DNA of 64,000 bases from Moritella dasanensis ArB 0140 (GTDB lineage Bacteria > Pseudomonadota > Gammaproteobacteria > Enterobacterales > Moritellaceae). The notes beneath the pieces were generated by a model. It was not told where the DNA came from and did not search any database. It saw only the letters and a list, made by a program, of their open reading frames with translations. The stretch is taken from assembly GCF_000276805.1 (NCBI RefSeq), contig NZ_AKXQ01000014.1, positions 1 through 64,000 of the forward strand, written 5' to 3'. This document shows, piece by piece, positions 8,263 to 18,500 of the stretch. Numbering within the stretch: the stretch's first letter is position 1; every line of letters starts with the position of its first letter. Made by a program: the position numbers and the translations under genes.

Positions 8263-10257
8263 ATGACGATTTTATTCGATTTATGTTCTGAATATACCCC
8301 GAGTGGTGATCAGCCTCAAGCGATTGAAAAGCTAGTTGATAGTTTTAATGCCGGTGTGGCTAGTCAAACCTTATTAGGGGTAACTGGCTCTGGTAAAACT
8401 TACACTATTGCGAACATGATTGCGCAATTGAATCGTCCTACACTATTGATGGCACCAAACAAAACCCTTGCTGCGCAGCTTTATGGCGAGATGAAAGAAT
8501 TCTTCCCGAACAATGCGGTCGAGTACTTTGTTTCTTACTACGATTATTATCAGCCAGAAGCCTACGTACCGAGTACTGATACCTTTATTGAAAAAGATGC
8601 TGCTGTAAATGCTCACATCGAGCAAATGCGCCTGTCAGCGACCAAAGCGTTGTTAGAACGCCGTGATGTGATCTTGATTGCGTCTGTTTCTGCTATTTAC
8701 GGTCTGGGTGATCCAGCATCATATTTAAAAATGATGTTACATATCTCTGTTGGTGAGGTGATAAGCCAGCGCAGTATCATTCGCCGCTTAGCGGAACTGC
8801 AATACACCCGTAACGACATGGACTTTAAACGTTCAACATTCCGAGTACGTGGTGAAGTAATCGATGTTTACCCTGCAGAATCAGACAAGCATGCAGTGCG
8901 CATGGAAATGTTCGATGATGAAATTGAACGTATAAGCTATTTTGATCCGTTAACAGGCGCGGTTGAAAAGTCTGTAGAACGTGCGACTATTTATCCTAAA
9001 ACGCATTACGTCACCCCAAGAGAGAAGATCTTAGCCGCAATTGAACATATCAAAGTTGAATTATCAGAACGTAAAAAGCAGTTAATATCAGCGAATAAAT
9101 TAGTTGAAGAACAGCGCGTCAGCCAACGTGTGCAGTTTGATATTGAAATGATGCAAGAGTTGGGTTATTGCTCGGGTATTGAAAATTATTCTCGTTATTT
9201 ATCTGGTCGTACTCCAGGTGATGCGCCTCCAACGTTATTAGACTATTTACCCGATGACGGCTTGTTAGTGATTGATGAGTCACACGTGACAGTGCCACAA
9301 ATTGGTGCCATGTATAAAGGTGACCGCTCGCGTAAAGAAACGCTGGTTGAATTCGGTTTCCGCCTGCCATCGGCATTAGATAACAGACCGCTTAAATTTG
9401 AAGAGTTTGAATCTATTTCACCGCAAACCTTATATGTTTCAGCAACGCCGAGTCAGTATGAATTGGACCGTTGTGAGGGTGAAATTGTGCAACAGCTTGT
9501 GCGCCCAACTGGCTTGTTAGATCCGATCATTGAAGTGCGCCCTGTTGATACCCAAGTTGACGATCTGCTCAGTGAAATTAACATCCGAGCTAAGAAAGGC
9601 GAAAGGGTACTTGCAACGACATTAACTAAGCGTATGTCTGAAGATCTGGCTGAATATCTTGCCGATCACGGCGTGAAGGTACGTTATCTGCATTCTGATA
9701 TTGATACCGTTGAACGTGTCGAGATCATCCGTGATTTACGTTTAGGTGTATTTGATGTGCTTGTTGGCATTAACTTATTGCGTGAAGGCTTAGACATGCC
9801 AGAAGTGTCGTTAGTGGCGATTCTGGATGCTGACAAAGAAGGTTTCTTACGTTCTGAGCGTTCTCTGATCCAAACCATTGGTCGTGCCGCTCGTAACTTG
9901 GAAGGCAAGGCGATCTTATATGCTAATCGCATCACCAAAGCGATGGATAAAGCGATTAGCGAAACTGAACGCCGTCGTGCTTTGCAGCATGAGCATAATA
10001 TCAAGCATGGCATTACACCAACCGGATTGAAGAAGAAGGTGGGTCAAGGTTTCAATATTGGTAGAACGCCAGAGCAACAAATGATGCATATTGCTGAGCA
10101 GAAAGCGACGTATGCGATATTTACGCCAGCTGAACTGAGTAAAGAGATCGTACGTTTAGAAGAGGTGATGTATAAATATGCGCAAGATCTGGAATTTGAA
10201 AAAGCCGGTGAAACGCGCGATAAAGTAGCGAAACTACGAGAGCAGTTAATACAGTAG
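8263..10257 (+). CDS. uvrB: Excinuclease ABC subunit B
   Basis: DNA-damage verification helicase of nucleotide excision repair; it receives DNA from UvrA and recruits UvrC. 664 aa, close to the usual length. Visible in order: Walker A GVTGSGKT (about 39-46), the beta-hairpin region [12 protein letters not shown] that clamps damaged DNA, the DEAD-like box DESH, helicase motifs including [13 protein letters not shown] and QTIGRAARN, and a C-terminal UVR motif (about 625-660) that binds UvrC. The ATG at 8263 starts [21 protein letters not shown]; the ribosome site is weak. It is monocistronic, followed at once by a strong terminator. Confidence 0.98.
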   Translation: MTILFDLCSEYTPSGDQPQAIEKLVDSFNAGVASQTLLGVTGSGKTYTIANMIAQLNRPTLLMAPNKTLAAQLYGEMKEFFPNNAVEYFVSYYDYYQPEAYVPSTDTFIEKDAAVNAHIEQMRLSATKALLERRDVILIASVSAIYGLGDPASYLKMMLHISVGEVISQRSIIRRLAELQYTRNDMDFKRSTFRVRGEVIDVYPAESDKHAVRMEMFDDEIERISYFDPLTGAVEKSVERATIYPKTHYVTPREKILAAIEHIKVELSERKKQLISANKLVEEQRVSQRVQFDIEMMQELGYCSGIENYSRYLSGRTPGDAPPTLLDYLPDDGLLVIDESHVTVPQIGAMYKGDRSRKETLVEFGFRLPSALDNRPLKFEEFESISPQTLYVSATPSQYELDRCEGEIVQQLVRPTGLLDPIIEVRPVDTQVDDLLSEINIRAKKGERVLATTLTKRMSEDLAEYLADHGVKVRYLHSDIDTVERVEIIRDLRLGVFDVLVGINLLREGLDMPEVSLVAILDADKEGFLRSERSLIQTIGRAARNLEGKAILYANRITKAMDKAISETERRRALQHEHNIKHGITPTGLKKKVGQGFNIGRTPEQQMMHIAEQKATYAIFTPAELSKEIVRLEEVMYKYAQDLEFEKAGETRDKVAKLREQLIQ

Positions 10258-10261
10258 ACAG

Positions 10262-10299
10262 AAAAAAGCGAAATCAATGTAAGTTGATTTCGCTTTTTT
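10262..10299. terminator. Bidirectional terminator between uvrB and pfkA
   Basis: Arms of 16 bp (AAAAAAGCGAAATCAA at 10262-10277 and its complement at 10284-10299) around a 6-nt loop. T-runs lie on either strand, so it serves the convergent uvrB and pfkA. Confidence 0.92.
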
Positions 10300-10349
10300 G
10301 TTCAAATCATTTTAAATCTAACATGATCTTGTTCTAAAACTAACAGCGT

Positions 10350-11312
10350 TTAGAATAATGAATCAGACAGATCAAACAGTTCTTGGTTGAACGGACGTTT
10401 CATATTGTTAATACAATCGATGATGTCGTGATGAACCATTTCTGAGTTCATTAGACCAACGCAACGACCGCCTTCACCACTTATTAATAACTTAACAGCA
10501 TATGAACCCATTCGGCTTGCCATGATACGGTCACGAGCTGTTGGTGTACCACCACGCTGTAAATGACCTAAAACAGTTGCTCGTGTCTCACGACTTGTCA
10601 CTGCTTCAATATGTTTCGCAAGCTGGTTAACGTCTGTTACATGTTCGCACATAGCAATAATGGCATGTTTCTTACCTTTATCGATACCTGCTTGAATTTG
10701 TGCTAATAAATCAGCTTCATCATAGCCTTTTTCTGGAATGACAACGAATTCAGCACCACCGGCAACTGCTGCACCCATGGTTAAATCACCACAGTAACGA
10801 CCCATGATTTCAACAATCGAAATACGTTGGTGAGATGTTGAAGTATCGCGTAAACGGTCAATCGCATCAACCACGATGTTTAGTGCAGTATCAAAACCAA
10901 TGGTATAAGTTGTACCTGGGATATCGTTATCAATAGTGCCCGGAATACCGATACAAGGGAAACCCATTTCAGTTAGTTTCATCGCACCCATGTAAGAACC
11001 GTCACCACCGATAACAACAAGCGCATCGATGTCGTGTTTTTTAAGGTTCTTGATTGCTTCTTCACGAACACTTTTTTCTTTGAATTCAGGGAAACGTGCA
11101 GAGCCTAGGAAAGTACCACCACGGTTAATCACATCAGAAACAGATTTACGATCTAGTTTCTCGATACGGCCTTCGTGTAAACCGGCATAACCATCGTAAA
11201 TACCATAAACTTCTAAGCCAAGATGTAAGCCTTCACGTACAACTGCTCGGATTGCTGCGTTCATGCCGGGTGCATCACCACCACTTGTTAAAACACCTAT
11301 TTTTTTAATCAT
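10350..11312 (-). CDS. pfkA: ATP-dependent 6-phosphofructokinase
   Basis: Converts fructose 6-phosphate plus ATP to fructose 1,6-bisphosphate, the committed glycolytic step. The start ATG at 11312 gives 320 aa ([19 protein letters not shown]), exactly the PfkA length, with GAGG about 8 nt upstream. The frame stays open 31 codons further up (to 11405), but that stretch is leader. Motifs: GGDGS for ATP/Mg, PGTIDND with the catalytic Asp, TIGFDTALN, and MGRYCGDL for substrate binding. Next upstream on the same strand is tpiA, another glycolytic gene, 450 bp away and so probably separately transcribed. Confidence 0.98.
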   Translation of the reverse strand: MIKKIGVLTSGGDAPGMNAAIRAVVREGLHLGLEVYGIYDGYAGLHEGRIEKLDRKSVSDVINRGGTFLGSARFPEFKEKSVREEAIKNLKKHDIDALVVIGGDGSYMGAMKLTEMGFPCIGIPGTIDNDIPGTTYTIGFDTALNIVVDAIDRLRDTSTSHQRISIVEIMGRYCGDLTMGAAVAGGAEFVVIPEKGYDEADLLAQIQAGIDKGKKHAIIAMCEHVTDVNQLAKHIEAVTSRETRATVLGHLQRGGTPTARDRIMASRMGSYAVKLLISGEGGRCVGLMNSEMVHHDIIDCINNMKRPFNQELFDLSDSLF

Positions 11313-11764
11313 TGAAGCCTCAAATATATCAATCGATGATACTTTATTTATTGGGTTAAAGTACTGCTCTTTATGAGAGCGTACTGTGGCAGCAGGTGGT
11401 GGCACGGTTGTTTATATGCTTAGTACACCAATTATAGTTTATCTGTCGCTGCTACATTCTATTTAGTTATTATAACTAATTTGTATTTATCATCACTAGT
11501 TTCTATCATTTTAGTATAACTAGGTCTGCTATTATTTTCTGTGTCTTTATGACTCATTTTATTACTAAAGTGATATTAATCACGCTTTCATATGAAACTT
11601 TCATCGTGAAAACAAAATAATGCCTTGGTGCAATTTTATTTTTTGAATATTAGTTTAATAAGAAAGGAGTGTAGCAATACATTATTACGGCGTAATAGGT
11701 ATAACTACACTTTTAGCACTAATGCAGAGAAGATATTATCTCTATATTAGCTTTTGATAGGCAA
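11313..11764. other. pfkA leader and promoter region
   Basis: 452 bp between tpiA and pfkA. It holds a hairpin in the probable pfkA 5' leader (11361-11384: GTAC-T-GCTCT paired with AGAGC-GTAC, one bulge). A TATGAAACTTTCATC segment near 11589 loosely resembles a Cra site but mismatches the consensus at several positions. No gene was seen. Confidence 0.45.
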
Positions 11765-12520
11765 CTATGCAGAAGCACCAGCAATTACTTTAGAGAATTC
11801 TACAGCGTCTAGTGAAGCGCCGCCAACTAGGCCGCCATCAATGTCTGCTTGACCAAATAATTCAGCAGAGTTAGCGCCTTTAACAGAACCGCCGTAAAGG
11901 ATTTGAACTTTGTTTGCTACAGCTGCATCTTGCTCTGCTAACCATGAACGGATATGAGCGTGGATTTCTTGTGCAATTTCAGGTGTTGCTGTTTTACCAG
12001 TACCGATTGCCCAAACAGGTTCGTATGCAATAACTGCATTGTTTAGCGATGTAATACCAGACTTAGTAACAACAGCTTGAAGTTGTGCTTCAACAACTGC
12101 TTTAGTCTCGCCAGCTTCGAATTGCTCTAGTGTTTCACCGATACAAAGTACAGGTACTAGACCGTTTTCTTGTGCAACAGCAAATTTGTCTGCAACAACT
12201 TCGCTTGATTCACCGTGTATAACACGACGTTCGCTATGGCCAACAAGTGTGTATTTACAACCGAATTCTTTCAACATTACTGCTGAGTTTTCGCCAGTGA
12301 ATGCGCCTGAAGTGTTAACGTCACAATCTTGTGCGCCGTATGTAATTGCAGTGTCAGCAGTTAATGCTTCAACTTGTGGGATAAAAACAGCAGGAGGGCA
12401 TACAGCAACTTCAACAGTTGCATTGTCTTTTGCCGCATCAACTAAACCGTTAATTAAAGCTTCTACAGATGCTTTAGTTGCGTTTAATTTCCAGTTACCC
12501 ATTACTAGTGCTTGTCTCAT
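11765..12520 (-). CDS. tpiA: Triosephosphate isomerase
   Basis: Interconverts dihydroxyacetone phosphate and glyceraldehyde 3-phosphate. 251 aa starting MRQALVMGNWKLNAT at ATG 12520, with a GGAG ribosome site. Catalytic residues are in the expected motifs: Lys in NWKLN, His in VGHSERR, Glu in AYEPVWAIGTGKTATP. The phosphate-binding YGGSV and GLVGGASLD are near the C-terminus. It has its own promoter (12609-12636) and is followed by a gap before pfkA. Confidence 0.98.
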   Translation of the reverse strand: MRQALVMGNWKLNATKASVEALINGLVDAAKDNATVEVAVCPPAVFIPQVEALTADTAITYGAQDCDVNTSGAFTGENSAVMLKEFGCKYTLVGHSERRVIHGESSEVVADKFAVAQENGLVPVLCIGETLEQFEAGETKAVVEAQLQAVVTKSGITSLNNAVIAYEPVWAIGTGKTATPEIAQEIHAHIRSWLAEQDAAVANKVQILYGGSVKGANSAELFGQADIDGGLVGGASLDAVEFSKVIAGASA

Positions 12521-12608
12521 GTCTATCTCCGATATGGTTTAAAGCTATTTTTCTTTAACTTAAGTGCTGACGTTATGTCAAAGCGACTTTAATTAAGAAC
12601 ATGAGATG

Positions 12609-12651
12609 ATTATAGAGTCATCTAGCGCTAGGGCAAGTTGTCATAAGACAA
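12609..12651 (-). promoter_or_regulatory. tpiA promoter with adjoining palindrome
   Basis: On the minus strand: TTGCCC (12631-12636), 16-bp spacer, TATAAT (12609-12614). The spacer contains the palindrome TAGCGCTA. Abutting the -35 is the dyad TTGTC-TTAT-GACAA (12638-12651), which could be an operator. The promoter is well supported; the operator role is inferred. Confidence 0.65.
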
Positions 12652-12753
12652 TTTTTGGTAATAAAACTACATAAAATGCAGTAACTGTGACTTGCCCCAC
12701 GTTTACTTGCGCAATTCAATCGGAATTTTTCGGCTAATTACAGGATATGAGTT

Positions 12754-13509
12754 CTATTGGTTATTTTTTAACGACAACCAAGCCAATCCTAACCATTCAT
12801 GGATCACCATAGAGCTAATAGCAAGGTTTTTAGCTCTAGGAAAGTAATTTTGGATAGGTTGGATCTCATTAGTCGTTTTGCTGACATGCGCAGTAGGTGC
12901 TGGGATTGGAGTTAAACCCTGTTGTTGGAAGATCTTCATTGACCGTGGCATATGGGTTGCTGAAGTAACTAATACAAGTGTTTTATTTTTAGTTATCTTT
13001 TTGTTTTCAATGGCTTCTTCTATTGTATCACGTGGCGACTCTAACAATAATATAGCTGATTTCGGTACCCCTAACGCGATTGCTAAGCGGGCATTCATCT
13101 TAGCATTACTGTTGATATCACCGCTGGCATAACCACTAAAAATTAACTTGGCCGTTGGGTTCAGTTTATAAATTCGTACACCCTCTGTGGTTCTGGCTAG
13201 GGCTGCTGGAGTTAACTGACTGGTGATCGGTAAGCTGTCTACAGTCGTGTGACCATTACCTAATACGTGGATGTAATCGACACTTTGATTCTGATAACTT
13301 GGGTACTGAGACTCTAACAACGCCGCTAAACGTGTTGCAACGGGGGCAAGGCTTAATAGTAATAATGTAATAAAACTACTAAAAATAAAAATTTGAGCTG
13401 TTCGTTCAAAGCGTGTGAATTTATATAACAGTGCAGCAAGGATAAAAATAGTGAGTAATAAAGGTAATGGCATTAGCCAAGTACCAATAATTTTTTTAAG
13501 TGCGAACAT
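12754..13509 (-). CDS. elyC: Envelope biogenesis factor ElyC (DUF218 family)
   Basis: 251 aa inner-membrane protein. It begins with two hydrophobic segments (about 12-30 and 38-56) and continues with a DUF218 domain: VDYIHVLGNG, AKLIFSGYASGD, LLESPRDTIEEA and LVTSATHMPRSM, closely parallel to E. coli ElyC, which is needed for peptidoglycan precursor supply at low temperature. In E. coli elyC lies just upstream of cmoM-mukFEB. Here it lies just downstream of a condensin-like operon of a different family, on the same strand, with 164 bp between. Confidence 0.87.
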   Translation of the reverse strand: MFALKKIIGTWLMPLPLLLTIFILAALLYKFTRFERTAQIFIFSSFITLLLLSLAPVATRLAALLESQYPSYQNQSVDYIHVLGNGHTTVDSLPITSQLTPAALARTTEGVRIYKLNPTAKLIFSGYASGDINSNAKMNARLAIALGVPKSAILLLESPRDTIEEAIENKKITKNKTLVLVTSATHMPRSMKIFQQQGLTPIPAPTAHVSKTTNEIQPIQNYFPRAKNLAISSMVIHEWLGLAWLSLKNNQ

Positions 13510-13673
13510 AGGCTCTAGTCCCTAGATTATTTACATATGTAGAAACTCATGCAGGAGCATCACCAGATTGTGTAACTTCCATTTCTTGTGTGAAAACTCA
13601 CCTTAACTTTAATCAGTCTAGATGTAGTTTCAATAGTTCGTAATAAAATACTGATTTATTCTGATTCGAACCG

Positions 13674-14948
13674 TTAACCTCGTTGTAGTTGAATATCGCT
13701 AACGCGTAAATTACCTGAGATTAATATCGAACCGGGTAAATTGGTTGTGATCGCTTTAGGAAAATCAATCGCCATGACTTTACGTACCGCGGGGGCACAC
13801 TTGTGGTATTCATTATATAGAATACTCAGCCATAAATGCTTCGGTAAAATGTCTGTGAGCTGAGCATCTTGCTGCCAATAGTGCAGGGCAGAGAAACGAT
13901 CACCTTTATTACTTAATACTTGTTTGAATAACACTTCACATTGTGACAAAACATAATCGGCTTCGAGTTCTCGGGCCTTTTGTTGTAAGTCATCAATACG
14001 ACCGCTGCTACGTAAATCAACGGTTTCAGCGTCTGACTTGCTTTCTTTACGTAATGAGTTGTAAATGTCAGTCAGTTCTTCTTGTTGTACCTGATTACTA
14101 ATATCAATACTGGCTGATAATACCAGAGGGGCAACACGATTGAAGATAGCGGGCACTTGTTCACGTTCAGCGTAGTCGTCAAGTTCCCAAATAGGGTTGT
14201 CTTTAAGGTATTTAGACATCGCCTTAAGACGAGCCACTTGATCATTTTGCTTACGCAGCGTCATTAACAGCTGGCGCATACGATGAACCGCGCTTTCTAG
14301 TTGACGGTTAATACGGCGGTAACCATCAATAAAGAAGGTCACTTTACGGCTTAATTCCGCCGGTACATCATCCCAATCTAACCACGAGTACACATCATTA
14401 AGATTAATATCCGCTAATGCGTTAAGCAGGCCTTCGGTATAGGCAATGGCTTTTTCATTCTCATGAATTTTACTTTCTAAGCTATCAACAAAACCAAATT
14501 TACTGGTAATTGCCGCGAATAAACCACTCACACTGTCTTCTAATTCGTAAACAATGCCGTAAAGTTCTTCGTCAATCTGACTTAAATAGAAAGACACTTC
14601 ATTATGCTGGCCAGTTAATAACGCGCGCTTGTATGATTTGATGTCGCCGTCGATGTGCTGCATGACTTTGGCAATATCAGTACGTTTACGATAAGACGCG
14701 TGACGTAACAATAACTTGTCTAAAATACGCTTTAAGTTGATGGCAAGCATGTAAGTGCCATCTTCTTCACTTGGGCGGATCAGACCATTTTTGGTGAGCA
14801 TTTCTAATAATGCAGTATTCTCACCATCATCAATAATATTGCCATCAAAATACGCTTGCGCCAACATCGTACTGTTTGATTTAGCAAACGAGCTACGAAT
14901 TATCTGGGCAATTTTTTCGACTTCAGAAGCACTTTGCTGCTGTGACAT
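13674..14948 (-). CDS. MksF/JetA-like kleisin-type subunit of an SMC complex
   Basis: 424 aa. The sequence is not close to canonical MukF, so identification rests mainly on operon position: third gene after an SMC-type ATPase and a small MukE-like subunit, the composition of MksBEF and of Wadjet JetCBA. The N-terminal 110 residues look like a winged-helix region (ALLEMLTKNGLIRPSEEDG). The middle (about 115-275) is largely helical and the C-terminal third has mixed helices. In MukF/MksF the N-terminus dimerises and the C-terminus bridges the ATPase heads. Its ATG shares one base with the mksE-like stop (TAATG), behind a GGAG ribosome site. Role inferred. Confidence 0.6.
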   Translation of the reverse strand: MSQQQSASEVEKIAQIIRSSFAKSNSTMLAQAYFDGNIIDDGENTALLEMLTKNGLIRPSEEDGTYMLAINLKRILDKLLLRHASYRKRTDIAKVMQHIDGDIKSYKRALLTGQHNEVSFYLSQIDEELYGIVYELEDSVSGLFAAITSKFGFVDSLESKIHENEKAIAYTEGLLNALADINLNDVYSWLDWDDVPAELSRKVTFFIDGYRRINRQLESAVHRMRQLLMTLRKQNDQVARLKAMSKYLKDNPIWELDDYAEREQVPAIFNRVAPLVLSASIDISNQVQQEELTDIYNSLRKESKSDAETVDLRSSGRIDDLQQKARELEADYVLSQCEVLFKQVLSNKGDRFSALHYWQQDAQLTDILPKHLWLSILYNEYHKCAPAVRKVMAIDFPKAITTNLPGSILISGNLRVSDIQLQRG

Positions 14949-15580
14949 TAAAACATCTCCGACTGTGAGTCATCGAAGATATGGTTATCTTGTGTTTCTA
15001 GTTTCAACGATTCACTGTCATTAATAAAATCAATTAACTCGTGAATGTAGTTCATCTTAGCGGTGATCTGATAGATGGTACTGCCAGTCTCTAAGCGCTG
15101 CACGTAACCTGCTTCATCTAATTTTTTGAGGATGAAGTTAAGTTGTTCAGAGATCTCGTTACGACTGGTTTTGAAAATACCTTTATTGGTCAATAACGCC
15201 AGCTGCTGCTTTAACGTCGGCTCGTTTTCAATACCACGTAATAATTCGGATAAACGGATCGTATCGCCAGCACGCATGGCACAATCATGTACCAGGGCTG
15301 TCATGGCAAGATCGAGGAAATTAACCAAGGGACGGAAAATATCACGTACTTGGCGTAACTGCTGACGAATATCACCGCGGTTTTCTTCTTCAATCGTGCA
15401 GTAACAAGCAACAAACGCTAAGCCGTCTTCAATCACTTTTACCTTACGGTTAATCAAACGCAGGTAATCATTTACCTTTTCAAACAAGCTTTGTTCAGAC
15501 AAATAGCGGTATGCATCTGGTTGACTAACCTGACAAATGGTGTGGCCCTGTAACAATAATTCAACGGTAGTTTGAAACAT
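14948..15580 (-). CDS. MksE/JetB-like subunit of an SMC complex
   Basis: 210 aa, MukE-sized. Predicted mainly helical with winged-helix-like segments: LLRGIENEPTLKQQLALLTN and ISEQLNFILKKLDEAGYVQR followed by GSTIYQITAK, a typical wing ending. MukE-type subunits bind the kleisin and DNA and regulate the ATPase. It starts 3 nt after the ATPase stop with GAGG in front, and overlaps the next gene by one base, so translation of the three is tightly coupled. The family assignment (DUF4194/MksE-like) is from size, fold pattern and context. Confidence 0.65.
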   Translation of the reverse strand: MFQTTVELLLQGHTICQVSQPDAYRYLSEQSLFEKVNDYLRLINRKVKVIEDGLAFVACYCTIEEENRGDIRQQLRQVRDIFRPLVNFLDLAMTALVHDCAMRAGDTIRLSELLRGIENEPTLKQQLALLTNKGIFKTSRNEISEQLNFILKKLDEAGYVQRLETGSTIYQITAKMNYIHELIDFINDSESLKLETQDNHIFDDSQSEMF

Positions 15581-15583
15581 GGC

Positions 15584-18500
15584 TTAACCCTCTTCTTGCA
15601 TAGTCGTTGCTATGTTTGATTCTGTAATTGTAGATGTCGTCGACTCAGTATTTTCAGGCGCAGATAGCACAGGACTTATTGGTGAAGAAGGCACCGCTGT
15701 TAGCACTTCTGTATCTGCTACGAGTGCTTTTTTAGCATCGCCATTGAGTAATGCCATTAATGGATCATCATCGACATTCATCTGGATCAAACGTTTGTTA
15801 CGGCTATCAATTTCATATAAGTGATCGAATAACTGCAATACCGATTTATCTGTCGACGGTGATGCAGTCATGATCTGAATACCGTGTTGGTTTAACATAT
15901 CCAACATGGCTTGAATGTTTTCAGAATGCAGCTCACCTAATTCATCCACTGGCCAAGTGATCACTGTACTTGCATCCGGGCGTAACATGGTCGTTAAACC
16001 GGTAAAGAAAGTAATTAAGGCTAAGTAAGATAAACCTGTTGATGACACATCTTCTAATTCTTTCGGTGTTGTCGCACGCGTTGTTCGACCGTTTTCAACA
16101 ATGGTGAATTCGATATCAAATAACTCATTGTGTTGCATGCTGTTATTTTTCGGCAATACCGCTGACAGTTCATCTAAGCTATCAATTAAGTCTTGTGGAA
16201 TACTGCGATCGTGCGTCAGTTCGGTATTCGCTTGATAAGCTTCAAATGCGTCGTTTACATTCTCAAGCTGCTGCCAATAGCCTAACTTGTCCATCTTAGT
16301 GCGAATGGCAATTTTAATATCACCCAAGGCTGTAAAGAACTGTTTACCATTCATATGGCTAGACAGTTTACGGCCGGTACGGGTAATGTTGCGATCAAAG
16401 TTACTTAAATGGGTGTAGATAGATAAAATATCGTTAGCGCGTAATTCTACTTCGTGTGTGGTTGAAGTTTGCAATAATTTAGCATTTTTAAGCACGTAAC
16501 TCAGCTGTTCGCCGCTGTTAATCGCTTCTTCTAAACGGTAATTAACCAGCTCTGGATCACTTTCAATGCGGTTTTCTAACCAGCCTATTTGCAGTGTGCT
16601 TTTCGAGTAACGTTTTAATTCACTGCTGATTTTACTGACAGCGCTTAATACATTGCTTTGCTGCTTGCCTAACAGACTCATCTGACTGTTGGTTAATTTA
16701 GAGATATTGTTAACACTGTATTCAGGTAAAGCTTCGTTAACAACAGCAGGGTAGTCGGCTAGTTTTACGAGGCTGTTATCTAAGCCTTTCAGTTGTAATA
16801 CTAAATCTGAGACTTGTTTATCAAGCTGGGTTTTTTTTTGTTCTAGCTTGTCTGTTGACTGTTGGTAGTCTTGTTTTTTATCTTTTAACTGTTGCTGGAA
16901 GCGTTGGATAGCAGCATCTAAACGACGTAAACGCTCGCGACCTGGTTCAACTTGTGACCATGATGTTTCTAACCAGCTATTATACTTGTCGGCTTTTTGT
17001 TGGAATACTTTCGCATTCTCAACGGCTTGCGTTGTTTGTTTGATCTTGGCAGCAAGGGCGTTAAAGATACTGGCATTAATACCGGCGTCACTTAATGCAG
17101 CTTGTAGTGCAGCGGCAATACGTTGCGTTTCAATTTGCGCTTCATTACGTAAGCTATCAAGCGATGTTTGATAGCTGTCTATACGCTGATTATAGTCTGT
17201 TTCTAACTGACAATGGACGCCTAAACGTTCGTTGTTTAGTTCGTTGTGACGGCTTTGATAATCAACCTTCGCTTGGCTTAGTGCTTGTTGCGCTTGGTCT
17301 AACAGTAATGCCGTTTCGGCTAATTGAGTCTGAATGCGGGCAATCGCCAAGGTCTTATGTTGTTCTAGCTTGCCGTTTAACTCATCTTCTTCATTAACGA
17401 GGTTTGTTAGCAGTTGGTTCTGTTTGAACAATAATTGCTTGCTCGAGTTTAACTGCTTATCAAGTTCTTCAACTTGTTTATTCAGTTGTTCAAGGGCTTT
17501 TTGTAGCTGTTCAAGTTCTGCTTTCTTCGCGCCAATCTGGGTCGAGATATGTTGTTCTTTTTCTGCTAGCGCACTGTCGGTAAACGATGCGTTTTCTAGG
17601 GCATTGAGGTTGATCTTGATGCCGTAAAAGTCTTGTACTTGCGTTAGTGCTGTTTCAGCATCGGCATTTTTCGCAGCGTCAGCAAAGGCGACTAATAACT
17701 CAGGCTCAAGGTGCAGGTGTTTGAGTAACTCAGGGTTAATCACACGGCCGATATTAGCTTGCCAATTTGGCACATGTTCAGCAAGGAAAGCGTGTAATGA
17801 GCCTTTTTCTGGGCTTAATAATGCTTGCACATCGCGGTGCTGCTGGGCCAAGTGATTTAATTCAATTTTTAATCTGTCATTGGTTTGCAATGCTTGATGC
17901 TGTTTTTGGCGTAAGCTTTGTGATTCATGACTAATACGATTGTAGGCTTCTTGGCGCTCGTTAATATTACGGCGACATTGACTTAAATTCTGTTGTAACT
18001 GCTGAGACTGTAACGTCAACGCAGGATCAAGCTGCGGTTGTGTTAACTGCAGATTAAGCGAGATCTTGGTGTGTTCCAGCGGGGTTTTCTTTTCATTTAA
18101 CTGATCAACTAATACCTGCGTTTGTGTTCGTAATTCACTTTCGAGTGTCGCATAGTGTAGTTTGTTCTCACTTAACGCCGTTGTTAACTGCTGCTGTTGA
18201 GAGCTGATTTCGTTCGTCAGTTGTTGTTCACGTTTGTTAAAATCAAGTTCTTGTTGCTGCTGTTGTTCTGTAAACGTGCGGCTAAGATCGGCTGACTTTT
18301 CGCTTAACTGGGTCTTTTCATTGTTTAGATTGATTAACCGTAAAGTAAAATCAGACAGCTCTGAGCCACGTTGTTGATAGGTAGCGGCTTCATCATCTTC
18401 AAAATCAATTTTTTCTTGTTCTAACTTATCTAAATCGTGCTTTATTTCACGGTGGGCTTTTTCTTCATCGTGGCAAGCATCTTCAATCGATGATACTTGC

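Noticed and set aside
11585-11605. Cra/FruR operator upstream of pfkA
   Set aside because: TATGAAACTTTCATC shares a core with the consensus but mismatches at three defining positions; kept only as a remark.
13510-13673. A JetD/MksG gene completing a Wadjet system
   Set aside because: Only 164 bp between the third SMC subunit and elyC and 269 bp on the other side; no frame of suitable size.
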